The notes beneath the pieces were generated by a model. The model was not told the origin of the DNA, made no database searches, and was given only the letters and a program-made list of their open reading frames with translations. The position numbers and the translations under genes were made by a program. A stretch of DNA of 64,000 nt from Flavobacteriales bacterium. GTDB lineage: Bacteria > Bacteroidota > Bacteroidia > UBA10329. Every line of letters starts with the position of its first letter. Within the stretch, counting starts at the first letter, position 1. Of the stretch, positions 7,901 through 18,523 are shown in pieces. The stretch lies in the NCBI GenBank assembly GCA_016124845.1, contig WGMW01000008.1, positions 1 through 64,000 of the forward strand. Reading direction: 5' to 3'.

Positions 7901-10900
7901 AACCGTTACCGAACCGGAGATCAACGTTCCAACTACAGGGTTCTGGGTGATCGTTGGACTACCATCGCAGTTGTCAGAAGAACCGGCCTGCGTTGTGTAA
8001 TCTGGCAGCTCGTAGAAGCAACTTGCATCAAACTCAACTGCCTGATTGCCCAAACATGTAATGCTCGGAGCGATGTTGTCCTCCAGCGTAATGCTGAAAT
8101 TACATGTCGAGGTATTTCCGTAATCGTCTTCAGCAGTTACCGTCACAGTTGTCTGTGTATTGATGATGGTTCCAATAGCTGGGCTTTGCGACAGCGTTGC
8201 TCCACCGCAGTTGTCGGTCACATTCGACTGAAGCGTGTAATCAGGCAACGTGAACTGACAGTTGATATCGGAACCGACCACTTGATTGGCAGGACATACC
8301 ACCACAGGTGGCGTTGCATCGATCACATCGAACGTACAACTCGCATCATTTCCTGCTCCATCCGTAGCTGTCAACGTAACAGTTGTAACCCCTGAAATGG
8401 TTGTACCAGCCGTTGGCGATTGAGAAACCGCAGGCGTACCGTTACAGTTATCGGTCGTTACCAACAAACCTGTGTAATCCGGAATCTGCAACTGGCAGAT
8501 CGCATCGAAATTCTCGAATTGATCTGAAGGACACGTAACAAGCGGTGCCTCATTATCTGTTACCGTTACGGTGAAGCTACACGTTCCTGTGTTTCCATGG
8601 CCATCGTTGGCAGAATACTCCACCGTAGTTGTTCCCAACGGGAATGAACCTCCGCTTGCCGGACCCGATTGGAGTACAGCAACCAGGCCGCTACCGCAGT
8701 TATCGGCCACGGTCGGTGTTCCGTAGGTAACCGTTGCTTGGCATGTAGAATGCGCCACATTGGCCGTAATGTCTGAAGGACATGTCAGCACAGGGTCTTC
8801 CGTATCGTTCACCGTTACGGTGAAGCTGCATGTGCTTGAGTTTCCACTACCATCAACCGCAGCGTAAACCACAGTAGAAGTACCTAATGGGAAAGACGAA
8901 CCGGATACCAACCCGGAGCTAAGTGTCGGTGTTATGCTTCCCGTGCAGTTATCTGTCACGGTTGGCGCAGAATAGGTCACCACCGCATCACAGCTTCCAG
9001 CATCGTTGTCAGTCGTGATGTTGCTTGGACATGTGATAACTGGAGCCTCATTGTCAGTCACTGTTACATCGAAGCTGCAAGAGCCCGTGTTTCCGTTGCC
9101 ATCATCTCCACTATAGGTTACCGTAGTTGTTCCAACCGGGAAGTTGGAACCGGAGGCCAGACCCGCGTCAAGCGTAGGCGTGATCGGAGAAGTACAGTTG
9201 TCAGTAACGGTTGGTGTTGAATACGTGACATCCGCACCACACGTGTTTGCAGCTACGTTCATGGTAATGTCCGAAGGACAGGTCACAACCGGATCCTCAG
9301 TATCGTTCACGGTCACGTCAAACTCACATGTAGTTGTGTTTCCGTTGCCATCATCGGCCGTGTAAACAACCGTCAGTGTTCCCGTAGAGAAAATGGTTCC
9401 ACTGGCCTGACCGGATGTCAATGTCGGAACGATCACTCCCGCACAGTTGTCTATGGATGTGATGGTGGCGTATGTGATCAGCGCACCGCATGTTCCCTGA
9501 TCTGTTCCCTGAACAATATCAGACGGACAATCGAAAATGGTTGGAACCGTATTGTCTTCCGGTGTTACCGTGAACGTACATGTTCCTGTGTTGCCAGCGT
9601 CATCTGTTCCGGTAAGTGTGATCGTGTTGGCACTTCCAATGACCGAACCGGCATTTGGAGATTGCGATACAGCAACCGTTGGATCACAGTTGTCTGCCGT
9701 AGTGGCCAAACCAGTATAATCCAGCAGAATGAATTGGCACGTGGCGTTCAGATCCACCGTCATATCCGAAGGACATGTAATGGTCGGATCGATGTTGTCC
9801 TCAAGCGTTACGGAGAAACTACACGTGGCGCTGTTTCCATTGTCATCGATCACCGTCAGATTGACCGTGGCGTTGGCAGAGATGGTTGCACCTATCGCTG
9901 GACTCTGAACGAACTGAAGATTCGCATCGCAGTTATCGTGCGCATTGGCCATCACGGTATAATCAGGAACCGTGAAATCGCAGTTGGCGCTCAGGTCTTC
10001 CACTTGGTTCGATGGACAGATAATGGTCGGAACCGTATTGTCCTCTGGCGTTACCGTAAATGAACAGCTATTGGTGTTGCCTGAATCATCCATCACATTG
10101 ATAGTGACCGAAGTGGCCGCAGTAACGATGGTCCCGATGCTTGGTGACTGCGTAACATAAGGTGTCAAATCGCAGTTGTCTGCAATGGAAGCAGAACCCA
10201 TGTAGTCCGGAATCGTGAACTGACAATCTGAAGTGAAGTTGACCGTAGCGTTTGCTGGACAAACGATTGTCGGAGCCGTTGCATCCTCTGGCACCACATT
10301 GAAGCTACACGTGGCCGTGTTTCCAGCATCATCCGTTACCGTAAGCGTAACCAATGTTGTACTGGAACGCGTAGCACCAATGGCAGGGCTTTGCGTCACC
10401 GTTGGGCTCGCATCGCAGTTATCACTGACCGTTGCTCCTGTGTAATCCGCAAGCGTAAACTCACAGTTCGTATCGAAACTTACAGTCTGATCAGTTGGAC
10501 AAGTGATGGTCGGGTCCACATCATCGTTCGGAAGCACTTGGAATGTACATGTTCCCGTGTTCGAAGATGCATCTGTAAACGTGTATGTAATAGTGGTTGC
10601 ACCGCTGATCACCACGCCCGCAGCAGGCGATTGTGTTGGTGAGAACGGAGGCGCATCGCAGTTGTCCGTTACACTCACTAATGTTGAATAGCTCGGAAGC
10701 GTGAACTGACAGTTGGCATCAAACGATTCTAACTGATCCGCAGGACATGAAAGAACTGGAGCGGTATTGTCAGAAGGCGTTACGGTGAACGTACATGTGC
10801 CGATGTTTCCTGACGCATCGGTAGCCGAGATGGTAACTACGGTTGCTCCTGCAACCGCACTTCCCGTAACTGGGCTTTGGGTGATGACTGGCGAGCCATC

Positions 10901-13900
10901 GCAGTTATCTGTAGCCGATGCAAGGCCTGTGTAGCTTGGCATGCTCAACTGGCATTGCGCTCCGAACGAAGCCGTTTGGTTGGATGGACACGTAACCGTT
11001 GGCGCGGTATGGTCTTCTGGAATCACTTCAAACGTACAGTTGGCTGTGTTCGAATTGTCATCCGTTGCCGTCAACGTTACTGTTGTTTGAGCAGAAATAT
11101 TGGTTCCAGATGATGGAGATTGCGTTACCGTTGGGTTGGTTGTGCAGTTGTCAGCCGCTGTTGCCGAACCTGTGTAATCACCCAATGTGTATCCACACGA
11201 AGCATCGAAATTCACGGTCAGATTTCCTGGACAGGCGATCGTAGGATCGGTCGCGTCATCTGGAACCACGCTGAAACTACACGTACTGGTATTGCCACCG
11301 TCATCTGTCACGGTAATGGTCACAGAAGTAGTTCCGCTGACGATCGTTCCTACACTTGGGCTCTGCGTGGCCAACGGATTGGCATCACAGTTATCAGCGT
11401 ACGTGGCCGAGCCTGTGTAATCCACCAACGCAAAACCACAATCAGCCGTAAAGCTCACATTCTGAGTCGTTGGACACGTAAGCGATGGTTGCGTAACGTC
11501 CTGAGGCGTTACCACCAACGTACAGGTAGATGAATTGCCTGATGCATCTGTAGCAGTAATACTCACCGTTGTGGTTGCCGTAAGTGTTGTTGCTGCCGCT
11601 GGCGACTGCACGAGTGCTGGGCTTGCATCGCAGTTATCACTCACCGTGGCTGAAGCCGTGTAGTCTGCCAAGCTGAATTCGCAGTTGGTATCGAAATCAA
11701 CTGTTGCATTTGCAGGACAGGTCAATGACGGATCTTGGTCATCATTAGGAATTACCTGGAACGTACATGTTCCTGTGTTGGATGAAGCATCTGTTGCAGA
11801 GAATGTCACCGTGGTCGGACCTGTGATTGTTCCGCCAGAAGCTGGTGATTGCGTCAAAGTGAATGGTCCCAAATCGCAGTTATCGCTTACAGACACAAGT
11901 GCCGAGTAATCCACCATAGTGAACTCGCAGTTTGCATCCACAGAAACTGTTTGATCCAATGGACAGTTCAGCGATGGAGGCGTGTTGTCTTCTGGCGTTA
12001 CCGTGAATGTACATGAACCAATGTTTCCTGAAAGGTCTGTAGAAGACAGTGTGATCACAGTTGAAGAACCGATCAAGGTCCCAGCCACGGGACTTTGAGA
12101 GATCGGAAGACCACTATCGCAGTTATCGCTCGAAGAACCCATGGAAGTGTAGTCGACCAATGTGAACTGGCAGTTGTTGTTGAATGATTCTGTCTGTGCC
12201 GAAGGACAGGTAACGGTCGGAGCCGTATTGTCGTCAGGAACTACATCAAACGAACAGGTCGCGGTATTGGAATCACCATCCGTAGCGGTCAATGTGATAG
12301 TTGTTGTTCCATTGATCACCGTTCCCACAGATACGTCCTGTGTGATGGTTGGAGAAGCGCTACAGTTATCGGTTGCCGTTGCAAGAGATGTGTAATCGAC
12401 AACGGTAAACTCACAGTTGGTATCGAAATCCTCCAGTTGGTCTCCAGGACAACTGATACTTGGGTTGTTGTTGTCATTTGGAGTAACGAGGAATGTACAG
12501 TTAGACGTGTTTCCGTTGGCATCTTCAGCCGTCAACGTCACGTTAGTTGCAACAGTTATCAGCGTTCCGAAAGCAGGGCTTTGCGTCACATTCGGGCTGA
12601 CATCACAGTTATCGGAAACCGAACCAGAACCCGTGTAATCAACGATCAAGAAATCGCAACTGGCATTGGAGCTCACGATCTGATCGGAAGGACAAACGAT
12701 GGTCGGATCCACATTATCATCTGGAATCACATTGAATGTACACGTACTGCTGTTTCCCGAAGCATCTGAAACCGTAAGTGTGATGGCCGTTTGACCAGCG
12801 ATCATTGTTCCTGTGCTTGGGCTTTGCGTCACGGTCGGGCTGCTATCGCAGTTATCGCCCGTTGTGGCCGAACCGGTGTAATCCACCAATGTGAATTGAC
12901 AGTTGGTGTCGAAGTTCACGTTCTGATCCGATGGACACGAGATCGTTGGATTCATGTTGTCCGAAGGAATCACATCAAACGAACATGTATTCGAATTTCC
13001 ATCCGCATCTTCTGCGGTGATCGTGATCGTCTGCGTAGCTGTGATAGGAGTTGAAGCCGCTGGACTTTGCGTGACTGTTGGAGAACTGTCACAGTTATCA
13101 CTCACGTTCACCATGCCCGTGTAGGTCAAAAGCGTGTAGTTACAGCTTGCGGTAAAGCTAACTGCTTGATCTCCAGGACACGAAACGGTTGGAGCTGTAT
13201 TGTCTGATGGAATCACATCGAATGTACACGTGGCAGTATTTCCGGCATCATCGGTTGCCGTAAGTGTAATCGTAGCAGTTGTTCCGATCGATGTTCCCGC
13301 GATTGGCGATTGGGAAACTGTCGGAGAAGTCGTACAGTTGTCCGCAGCCGTTGCCATCGATGTGTAATTGAGCAACGAATACTGGCATTGCCCATTGAAT
13401 GAAACCGTTTGATCGGATGGACAGGAAATGGTCGGATCAGTATTGTCAACTGGAATCACGTTGAACGTACATGTTCGGATATTTCCGGCATCATCGGTAG
13501 CCGTCAATGTAACAGTCTGGCCTCCAGAAATGCTTGTACCAGCAGTTGGAGACTGCGTGATGGCAACACTTGCATCGCAGTTGTCTACAGCCGTTCCGAG
13601 TGAAGTATAATCAGGCAAACTCAACGTACATCCCGCACCGAACTGCTCTGTTTGGTTGGATGGACAAGTGATGGTCGGCAGCGTGTGGTCAGCTGGAATC
13701 ACATCGAATGTACACGTGGCGGTGTTTCCAGCATCATCCGTTGCGGTCAACGTGATTGTTTGCGTTGCGGTAACAACTGTTCCTGTAGCGGGACTCTGTG
13801 TAACCGTTGGCGAAGCATCACAGTTATCGGCAGCCGTGGCCAAACCAGTATAGGTCTGTAGCGGATATTCGCAATCTGCATTGAAGTTCACATCAATATT

Positions 13901-16900
13901 GCTCGGACAGGAAATTGTCGGATCGACATGATCATCCGGAATCACATTGAATGTACATGTATTGATGTTTCCGCTGGCATCGGTTACCGTCAATGTAACT
14001 GCTGTCTGACCAGAAATGGTAGTTCCCGAAGCAGGACTTTGCGTAACTGTTGGCGAAGAATCGCAGTTATCGGCAGCGGTAGCAGAAGACGTCCAATCGG
14101 CCAAAGAATGCTGACAGCTGGCATCGAAGCTCACATTCTGATTCGAAGGACAGCTGATGGTCGGATTGGTCACATCATTAGGAATAACGCTGAACGTACA
14201 TGTGCTGGTGTTGTTGTCTGCATCTGTTGCAGTAATGGTTACCACTGTTGTTCCGGTCACGACCGTAGAGGCCGTTGGGCTTTGCGAAAGTGTTGGCGAT
14301 CCATCGCAGTTATCGTTCACAGTGGTCAAACCCGTGTAGCTCAAAAGTGTGTACTGGCAAGAAGCGCTGAACGAAACCGTCTGATCGGTAGGACAGGTAA
14401 CCGTTGGTCCGGTGTTGTCAGAAGGAATTACATTGAACGTACATGTTCCGGTGTTTCCACTTGCGTCTGTGGCGGTTAAGGTAACCGCAGTTGTACCACC
14501 CACTGAAGTTCCAGAAACGGGTGATTGCGAGATGACAGGACTTGCATCGCAGTCATCCGAAGCAGAACCCAAAGCAACATAAGAACCTATTGTGTACTGA
14601 CATTGGGAATTGAAAGACACGTTCTGATCGCTTGGACACGAAACAGTCGGATCCGTATTATCAACTGGAAGCACGCTGAACGTACATTGACTGCTGTTCG
14701 AGTTATCATCAACAGCCGTAAGGGTTATTGTCTGAGCACCGGAAATGGCAGTTCCTGGTGACGGAGATTGCGTTACAAGCACACTATTGTCACAGTTGTC
14801 AGAAGTTGAACTCAAACCTGTATAGTTCGGAAGCACAAACTGACATCCCGAACCGAATACTTCTGGCTGGTTTGATGGACAACTGATGGTTGGAGCCGTG
14901 TTGTCGGCAGGATATGCGCTGAATGTACATGTACCTGTATTTCCAGCATCATCCGTTGCTGTCAAAGTAACCGTTGTAGAAGCGGTAAGAATGCTACCGA
15001 TAGATGGTGTCTGCGTGACTGTTGGCGATGGATCGCAATCGTCCGTTGCAGCCGTTCCTGTGTAATCAGGCAGCGTGAACTGGCAAATGGAATTCACAGT
15101 GATCGGCTGATTGCTCGGACAGATGATGGTCGGATCGACAATATCATTGGGAAGAATGGAGAACGTACAGCTTGCCGCATTTCCATCTGCATCCGTTGCC
15201 GTCATGGTAATTACCGTACTACCAGTAATAAGCGTATTTGCCGCAGGGCTTTGGGTCACAACTGGCGAAGGGTCACAATTATCTTGAAGGAAACCTACTT
15301 GACCTGTGTAATTCAAAATCTGGTACTGACAACTTGCGTTGAACGTCACTGTCTGATCTGAAGGACAGTTCATCTGCGGAGCTTCATTATCCTCCACCGT
15401 TACGGTGAACGAGCAGGTTCCCACATTGCTGGCACCGTCCGTTGCGGTATAGGTTACTTGCGTATCTCCGATCGGGAATGTGGCTCCACTTGCCAGACCA
15501 GTACTCAATACTGGTGTTACCGGACCATCGCAGTTGTCATTTGCCAGAAGGTTCACATAGGTCACAACCGCATCACACGATCCCGGATCAGAATCAACCG
15601 TAAAATCAATCGGACAGTTAAGGAATACCGGAGGTTGATTATCGGTGATCGTTACCGTGAAAGAGCATGTGGCTGTATTCGAAGACGCATCGGTAACTAC
15701 AAATGTCAATGTCTGCGTTCCAACGGCAAAGAAGCTTCCACTTGCCAATCCGGCCGTTTGGCTCAATGTCTGTCCCGTACAGTTATCCGTAGTGGTCGGA
15801 GCTGCGAACGTGACAACCCTTCCGCATTGACCAGAAGAAGCAACCATGTTGATATTCGATGGGCAACTGATCGTTGGATTCTGGTTATCGATCACTGTCA
15901 CCGTTTGGGTACATGTGTTTGTATTCCCTGCATTGTCGGTAGCCGTCCAAGTCACGGTTGTATTTCCTACCGGATATGCCGAAAGCCCATCATTGGTTGT
16001 AGAAGCCACCGCACAGTTATCAGATGCTGTTGGGGTGCCGAGAGAAACACCGGACGCAGTACACTGACCGGCATCCGCATTCACTGTAACAGTAGAAGGA
16101 CATGAAATGGTCGGATTCTGACCATCGGTCACGGTTACCGTTTGATTACACGTGGCCGTATTTCCAGAGCCATCGGTAACAGTCCAAACAACCGTTGTAT
16201 TTCCAAGCGGGAATGTGCTCGGAGCGTTATTCACGGTTGTTGCAACCGAACAGTTATCTGCAGTAGATGGCGAACCCAGAGAAACACCAGAAGCGGTACA
16301 CACACCTGTTGATGTGTTCACGCTCACAGTTGCAGGACAGGTAATGGTCGGATTCTGTGTGTCTACAACCGTTACTGTTTGGTTACAGGAACTCGTATTG
16401 CCGGAACCATCAGTTACAGTCCATGTAACCGTGTTGGCTCCAAGCGAATAGCTTGATGGAGCATTATTCGAAGTTCCGGCCACCGAACAGTTATCCGATG
16501 TGGTTGGAGAACCAAGGGTGACGCTCGTTGCCGAACACGTTCCGCTGGCCGCATTCACCGAAACATTTGACGGACAGGTGATGGAAGGATTCTGATTATC
16601 GCTGACGTTGACGGTCTGCGTACATGTGGCGGTGTTTCCAGAACCATCAGTCACGGTCCAAGTAACTGTATTGGCACCCAGCGGAATATTGGAAGGAGCG
16701 TTATTGGTGGTACTTGCAACAGAGCAATTATCTGAAGTAGCAGGAGATCCCAAAGAAACTCCTGATGCATGGCAGGTTCCAGAGTTTGTGCTCACACTAA
16801 CGGTTGCCGGGCATGAAATGGTCGGATTCTGATTATCATTCACCGTAACCGTCTGGTTGCAGGAAGCCGTATTTCCGGCAGCATCCGTTGCCGTCCATGT

Positions 16901-18373
16901 TACCGTATTCGCGCCAAGCGAATAAGTAGAGGTTGCATTATTGGTGTAGGTAACTCCCGAACAGTTATCTGAAACCGTTGGCGTGCCAAGCGAAACACCG
17001 CTGGCGGAACATCCTGAGTTCACATTGACCGAAACATTGGAAGGACAGGTTATACTTGGATTCTGATTATCGTTGACCGTGACCGTGAAACTGCACGACA
17101 CGTTATTTCCAGATGGGTCGGTGGCTTTGTAAGTAACCGTTGTGGTGCCGACCGGGAACGAGCCACCACTTGCCGGTCCAGCGGTCCTTGTGAGCGTTGC
17201 CGAACAGTTATCATTATACGTAGGCAATGAATAAGAAACATTCTTAGAACACGAACCGCCCGTATTATTGGTGGTAATATTGGTTGGACAACTTATGGTC
17301 GGGTTGGTATTGTCCTGAACCGTCACAGTAGCATTGCAGCTTGCAGAATTACCATTGTTGTCGGTCACGGTCATGGTAACTGTATTGTTGCCAATGTTGC
17401 TACAGCTGAAACTTGTTTGGTTTAATGAATAAGTAGAAATTGAGCAGTTATCAGTACTTCCGTTGTTGATGCTACTTGCAGAAACTGAACCTGAACCAGA
17501 TGAATTAAGCGTAACTGTTGCATTCTGACAATGAGGTGTTGGAGCAACGTTATCGATTGTAGGGGCGCCAACCGATTGGCACGAAATAGAAACAGAACTT
17601 GGATTGGCACAGCCACCCACTCCTCTTACAAAATACTGAGAGCTGAAAGGAGGAGCAATTGAAACACTTGAGCCCGAAGTGGCACCTACAGTTGTCCCAC
17701 CACAACTGCCTGTATAAACCTGCCATTGCGTTGCGTCATGTAAATTTCCGCTGATCTGTAGATTGGTTGCGCTGCCCGCACAGACGGGGTTCGGGTTCCA
17801 AGAGAGAGACGGAGTAGAGGCGTAATTACAAGGCGTATAACTTATTGTAACTACAATTCTATCAACGCAAATGGCATTGTCTACACCTCCATTAGAGACG
17901 TTTGTTGTGATAGTGTTGGTTCCTCCATAGTTGTACGCATTCAAAACTGCGGAACTGGAACTTGAAACCGTTGTATTGAAACAGCTATTACAGGCGCAAC
18001 TCCAACCACTGTTAACCCCAGATGCAATGGTGGCGCTATTGAGAAGCACATTGAATGAACCACCATCACAGACGGCATAATAGGTACACGAGATTCCTGT
18101 GACCACCGAGTTGGCAGGAAGGGGATCAGTGAATGTTTTACTTGGTGTCCAACCACCAGTTGAGTTGGATGAACACTGATAATCCTGAATTCCACAAAGT
18201 TGACAGAAACCACCTCCTGTGTAATCAAGGGTCACGGTTGCCGTCTGGGAAAAAGCAAAGGAAACGTTCAGTAAGATAATGGCCACCAAGGAAACAAATC
18301 CTAAATAACGCTGTGATCCTTGCTTTCGCTTACGTAAGAACTTCACAAATGGAGAGAGTAAAGAAATATTCAT
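4928..18373 (-). CDS. giant HYR-repeat adhesin-like protein with T9SS sorting domain
   Basis: A 4481-residue secreted protein. Layout: charged N terminus and signal peptide (hydrophobic residues about 23-42); a Cys-rich cap to about residue 190; an Ig-like linker; then about 48 tandem HYR units of roughly 80 residues (first one degenerate), each with a D-N-x-x-P-x-I-x-C-P opening, a conserved DNC and a closing CTF strand; a SprB-like repeat (about 4173-4240); Ig-like segments; and a C-terminal type A T9SS sorting domain (FPNPSTG at about 4403, ending RLVLVK). The family predicts Sec export, T9SS transport and surface attachment with adhesive function. Each unit usually has two or more Cys, suggesting disulfides. 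It has its own terminator and is a paralog of the next gene upstream. Partner or substrate unknown. Confidence 0.93.
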   Translation of the reverse strand: MNISLLSPFVKFLRKRKQGSQRYLGFVSLVAIILLNVSFAFSQTATVTLDYTGGGFCQLCGIQDYQCSSNSTGGWTPSKTFTDPLPANSVVTGISCTYYAVCDGGSFNVLLNSATIASGVNSGWSCACNSCFNTTVSSSSSAVLNAYNYGGTNTITTNVSNGGVDNAICVDRIVVTISYTPCNYASTPSLSWNPNPVCAGSATNLQISGNLHDATQWQVYTGSCGGTTVGATSGSSVSIAPPFSSQYFVRGVGGCANPSSVSISCQSVGAPTIDNVAPTPHCQNATVTLNSSGSGSVSASSINNGSTDNCSISTYSLNQTSFSCSNIGNNTVTMTVTDNNGNSASCNATVTVQDNTNPTISCPTNITTNNTGGSCSKNVSYSLPTYNDNCSATLTRTAGPASGGSFPVGTTTVTYKATDPSGNNVSCSFTVTVNDNQNPSITCPSNVSVNVNSGCSASGVSLGTPTVSDNCSGVTYTNNATSTYSLGANTVTWTATDAAGNTASCNQTVTVNDNQNPTISCPATVSVSTNSGTCHASGVSLGSPATSDNCSVASTTNNAPSNIPLGANTVTWTVTDGSGNTATCTQTVNVSDNQNPSITCPSNVSVNAASGTCSATSVTLGSPTTSDNCSVAGTSNNAPSSYSLGANTVTWTVTDGSGNTSSCNQTVTVVDTQNPTITCPATVSVNTSTGVCTASGVSLGSPSTADNCSVATTVNNAPSTFPLGNTTVVWTVTDGSGNTATCNQTVTVTDGQNPTISCPSTVTVNADAGQCTASGVSLGTPTASDNCAVASTTNDGLSAYPVGNTTVTWTATDNAGNTNTCTQTVTVIDNQNPTISCPSNINMVASSGQCGRVVTFAAPTTTDNCTGQTLSQTAGLASGSFFAVGTQTLTFVVTDASSNTATCSFTVTITDNQPPVFLNCPIDFTVDSDPGSCDAVVTYVNLLANDNCDGPVTPVLSTGLASGATFPIGDTQVTYTATDGASNVGTCSFTVTVEDNEAPQMNCPSDQTVTFNASCQYQILNYTGQVGFLQDNCDPSPVVTQSPAANTLITGSTVITMTATDADGNAASCTFSILPNDIVDPTIICPSNQPITVNSICQFTLPDYTGTAATDDCDPSPTVTQTPSIGSILTASTTVTLTATDDAGNTGTCTFSAYPADNTAPTISCPSNQPEVFGSGCQFVLPNYTGLSSTSDNCDNSVLVTQSPSPGTAISGAQTITLTAVDDNSNSSQCTFSVLPVDNTDPTVSCPSDQNVSFNSQCQYTIGSYVALGSASDDCDASPVISQSPVSGTSVGGTTAVTLTATDASGNTGTCTFNVIPSDNTGPTVTCPTDQTVSFSASCQYTLLSYTGLTTVNDNCDGSPTLSQSPTASTVVTGTTVVTITATDADNNTSTCTFSVIPNDVTNPTISCPSNQNVSFDASCQHSLADWTSSATAADNCDSSPTVTQSPASGTTISGQTAVTLTVTDASGNINTCTFNVIPDDHVDPTISCPSNIDVNFNADCEYPLQTYTGLATAADNCDASPTVTQSPATGTVVTATQTITLTATDDAGNTATCTFDVIPADHTLPTITCPSNQTEQFGAGCTLSLPDYTSLGTAVDNCDASVAITQSPTAGTSISGGQTVTLTATDDAGNIRTCTFNVIPVDNTDPTISCPSDQTVSFNGQCQYSLLNYTSMATAADNCTTSPTVSQSPIAGTSIGTTATITLTATDDAGNTATCTFDVIPSDNTAPTVSCPGDQAVSFTASCNYTLLTYTGMVNVSDNCDSSPTVTQSPAASTPITATQTITITAEDADGNSNTCSFDVIPSDNMNPTISCPSDQNVNFDTNCQFTLVDYTGSATTGDNCDSSPTVTQSPSTGTMIAGQTAITLTVSDASGNSSTCTFNVIPDDNVDPTIVCPSDQIVSSNASCDFLIVDYTGSGSVSDNCDVSPNVTQSPAFGTLITVATNVTLTAEDANGNTSNCTFLVTPNDNNNPSISCPGDQLEDFDTNCEFTVVDYTSLATATDNCSASPTITQDVSVGTVINGTTTITLTATDGDSNTATCSFDVVPDDNTAPTVTCPSAQTESFNNNCQFTLVDYTSMGSSSDNCDSGLPISQSPVAGTLIGSSTVITLSSTDLSGNIGSCTFTVTPEDNTPPSLNCPLDQTVSVDANCEFTMVDYSALVSVSDNCDLGPFTLTQSPASGGTITGPTTVTFSATDASSNTGTCTFQVIPNDDQDPSLTCPANATVDFDTNCEFSLADYTASATVSDNCDASPALVQSPAAATTLTATTTVSITATDASGNSSTCTLVVTPQDVTQPSLTCPTTQNVSFTADCGFALVDYTGSATYADNCDANPLATQSPSVGTIVSGTTSVTITVTDDGGNTSTCSFSVVPDDATDPTIACPGNLTVNFDASCGYTLGDYTGSATAADNCTTNPTVTQSPSSGTNISAQTTVTLTATDDNSNTANCTFEVIPEDHTAPTVTCPSNQTASFGAQCQLSMPSYTGLASATDNCDGSPVITQSPVTGSAVAGATVVTISATDASGNIGTCTFTVTPSDNTAPVLSCPADQLESFDANCQFTLPSYSTLVSVTDNCDAPPFSPTQSPAAGVVISGATTITYTFTDASSNTGTCTFQVLPNDDVDPTITCPTDQTVSFDTNCEFTLADYTGATVSDNCDASPTVTQSPAIGATRSSTTLVTLTVTDDAGNTATCSFNVVPEDATAPTIVCPANATVNFTSDCQFTIPDYMGSASIADNCDLTPYVTQSPSIGTIVTAATSVTINVMDDSGNTNSCSFTVTPEDNTVPTIICPSNQVEDLSANCDFTVPDYTVMANAHDNCDANLQFVQSPAIGATISANATVNLTVIDDNGNSATCSFSVTLEDNIDPTITCPSDMTVDLNATCQFILLDYTGLATTADNCDPTVAVSQSPNAGSVIGSANTITLTGTDDAGNTGTCTFTVTPEDNTVPTIFDCPSDIVQGTDQGTCGALITYATITSIDNCAGVIVPTLTSGQASGTIFSTGTLTVVYTADDGNGNTTTCEFDVTVNDTEDPVVTCPSDITMNVAANTCGADVTYSTPTVTDNCTSPITPTLDAGLASGSNFPVGTTTVTYSGDDGNGNTGSCSFDVTVTDNEAPVITCPSNITTDNDAGSCDAVVTYSAPTVTDNCTGSITPTLSSGLVSGSSFPLGTSTVVYAAVDGSGNSSTCSFTVTVNDTEDPVLTCPSDITANVAHSTCQATVTYGTPTVADNCGSGLVAVLQSGPASGGSFPLGTTTVEYSANDGHGNTGTCSFTVTVTDNEAPLVTCPSDQFENFDAICQLQIPDYTGLLVTTDNCNGTPAVSQSPTAGTTISGVTTVTLTATDGAGNDASCTFDVIDATPPVVVCPANQVVGSDINCQFTLPDYTLQSNVTDNCGGATLSQSPAIGTIINTQTTVTVTAEDDYGNTSTCNFSITLEDNIAPSITCLGNQAVEFDASCFYELPDYTTQAGSSDNCDGSPTITQNPVVGTLISGSVTVTLTSEDDNGNSTSCTFNVVPSDHTPPTIVCPSDQTVDFDSNCAFALADYTGDGTPSDNCSTTFTVTQVPAAGVSFTSNTVVTLTAADQSGNTGSCVFLVMPEDNIAPDITCPADMDVDFDQNCEYALTDMRSLVTSSDNCSSILTTTQSPAPPAAISTSTQITMTVTDGAGNATSCVFMVNPADHTAPDLTCAPDQSVYFNSNCQFEIQDYAGFATATDNCSGTIVIQQSPAAGTLVSGTAQITLSGDDGNGNIGSCSFNITPADTTSPVITCPGDMQVTFNANCAFELVDYTGLATVSDNCASQIIVTQGLGGQSGGQGGQPGDLIAQTETIFLTASDGNGNGSNCSFQIIPSDNTPPTVTCPADQQVSVNANCEYQVPDYGPLVQYSDNCGVVSGSQSPVAGSTISAGTTVTITVEDAFGNDATCTFDVTPIDDVDPTITCPSNQTADLDANCQFLLPDYTSMATTADNCGSTVSVSQFPPASTFILSSTAITLTADDGNGNTATCSFAVLPQDVTDPVITVCPSNQTVALNANCQATLANYIGDVEASDNCDATLQITQVPASGTSLTAGGVQTVTITVADDAGNSVTCEFDVTLEDSTNPTVTCPADQLLNLDANCEFTVPDYTAMATASDACGTVTLTQSPLAGSAITSQLNATIIATDNNGNTATCTFFVDVVEMSVSVTGTDASCASGSDGTATVTTTGGTAPYTPNWGGFDPNALAAGSYSVTVSDANGCTVVGSVVIGEGAPFEIQIDPSGDVQVCPGDAVVLSAAAGYAQYNWSTGASVPSITVSTPATYWLSVVNADGCVSNTDTVYLSYYDVQNPTITAGSDGVLYCSNDSAVSYQWSLNGAPIAGATESFYCPTQSGNYTVHLVDANGCELTSFTSEYTYSDDSPCATGIEEYGLTMDVFPNPSTGMFTVNYSLDHQSKVELEVRDLLGRQVVEMAQLPGLSGRYMLNLSAEADGVYMLRIVVDGERSIQERLVLVK
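5870..17560 (-). repeat. array of about 48 HYR repeat units (coding)
   Basis: Counting DN-x-x-P...CP openings gives 47 clear units and one degenerate first unit; boundaries are approximate. Two subtypes alternate: a longer type with a GxC-x-A-x-V-x-Y segment (mainly units 2-9 and 34-37) and a shorter type with a NC-x-F-x-L-x-DYT segment (most others). Unit 44 carries a Gly/Gln-rich insertion. The units are diverged from one another, so this is an old array, not a recent microsatellite-like expansion. Confidence 0.88.
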
Positions 18374-18466
18374 GTATCAAGAGGGTTGGGACAAGTAAAA
18401 GACGAAAATACCATTTTCCTCCATGAGACACATCATTTCATCGACCATCGGCAAGCGCGGTACAAG

Positions 18467-18500
18467 TAAAAACAAAAGGCCACCGTTGCGGGTGGCCTTT
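18467..18500 (-). terminator. rho-independent terminator of the 3301-residue gene
   Basis: On the minus strand, 24 bases after the stop at 18524, a perfect 10-bp stem (AAAGGCCACC, 18475-18484, with 18491-18500) and six-base loop is followed by a T-rich run (TTTTGTTTTTAC). It separates transcription of the two giant adhesin genes, so the downstream 4481-residue gene should have its own promoter in the 18374-18466 gap. Confidence 0.9.
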
Positions 18501-18523
18501 CATTATTCTCCTTGGAGCATCTT

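Noticed and set aside
5530-18228. Many plus-strand frames of 60-250 codons opposite the giant HYR gene (for example 7637-8395 and 15458-16105)
   Set aside because: They are the antisense side of the repetitive coding DNA, have low-complexity Arg/Ser/Cys-rich products with no family features, and recur in the same phase of each repeat.
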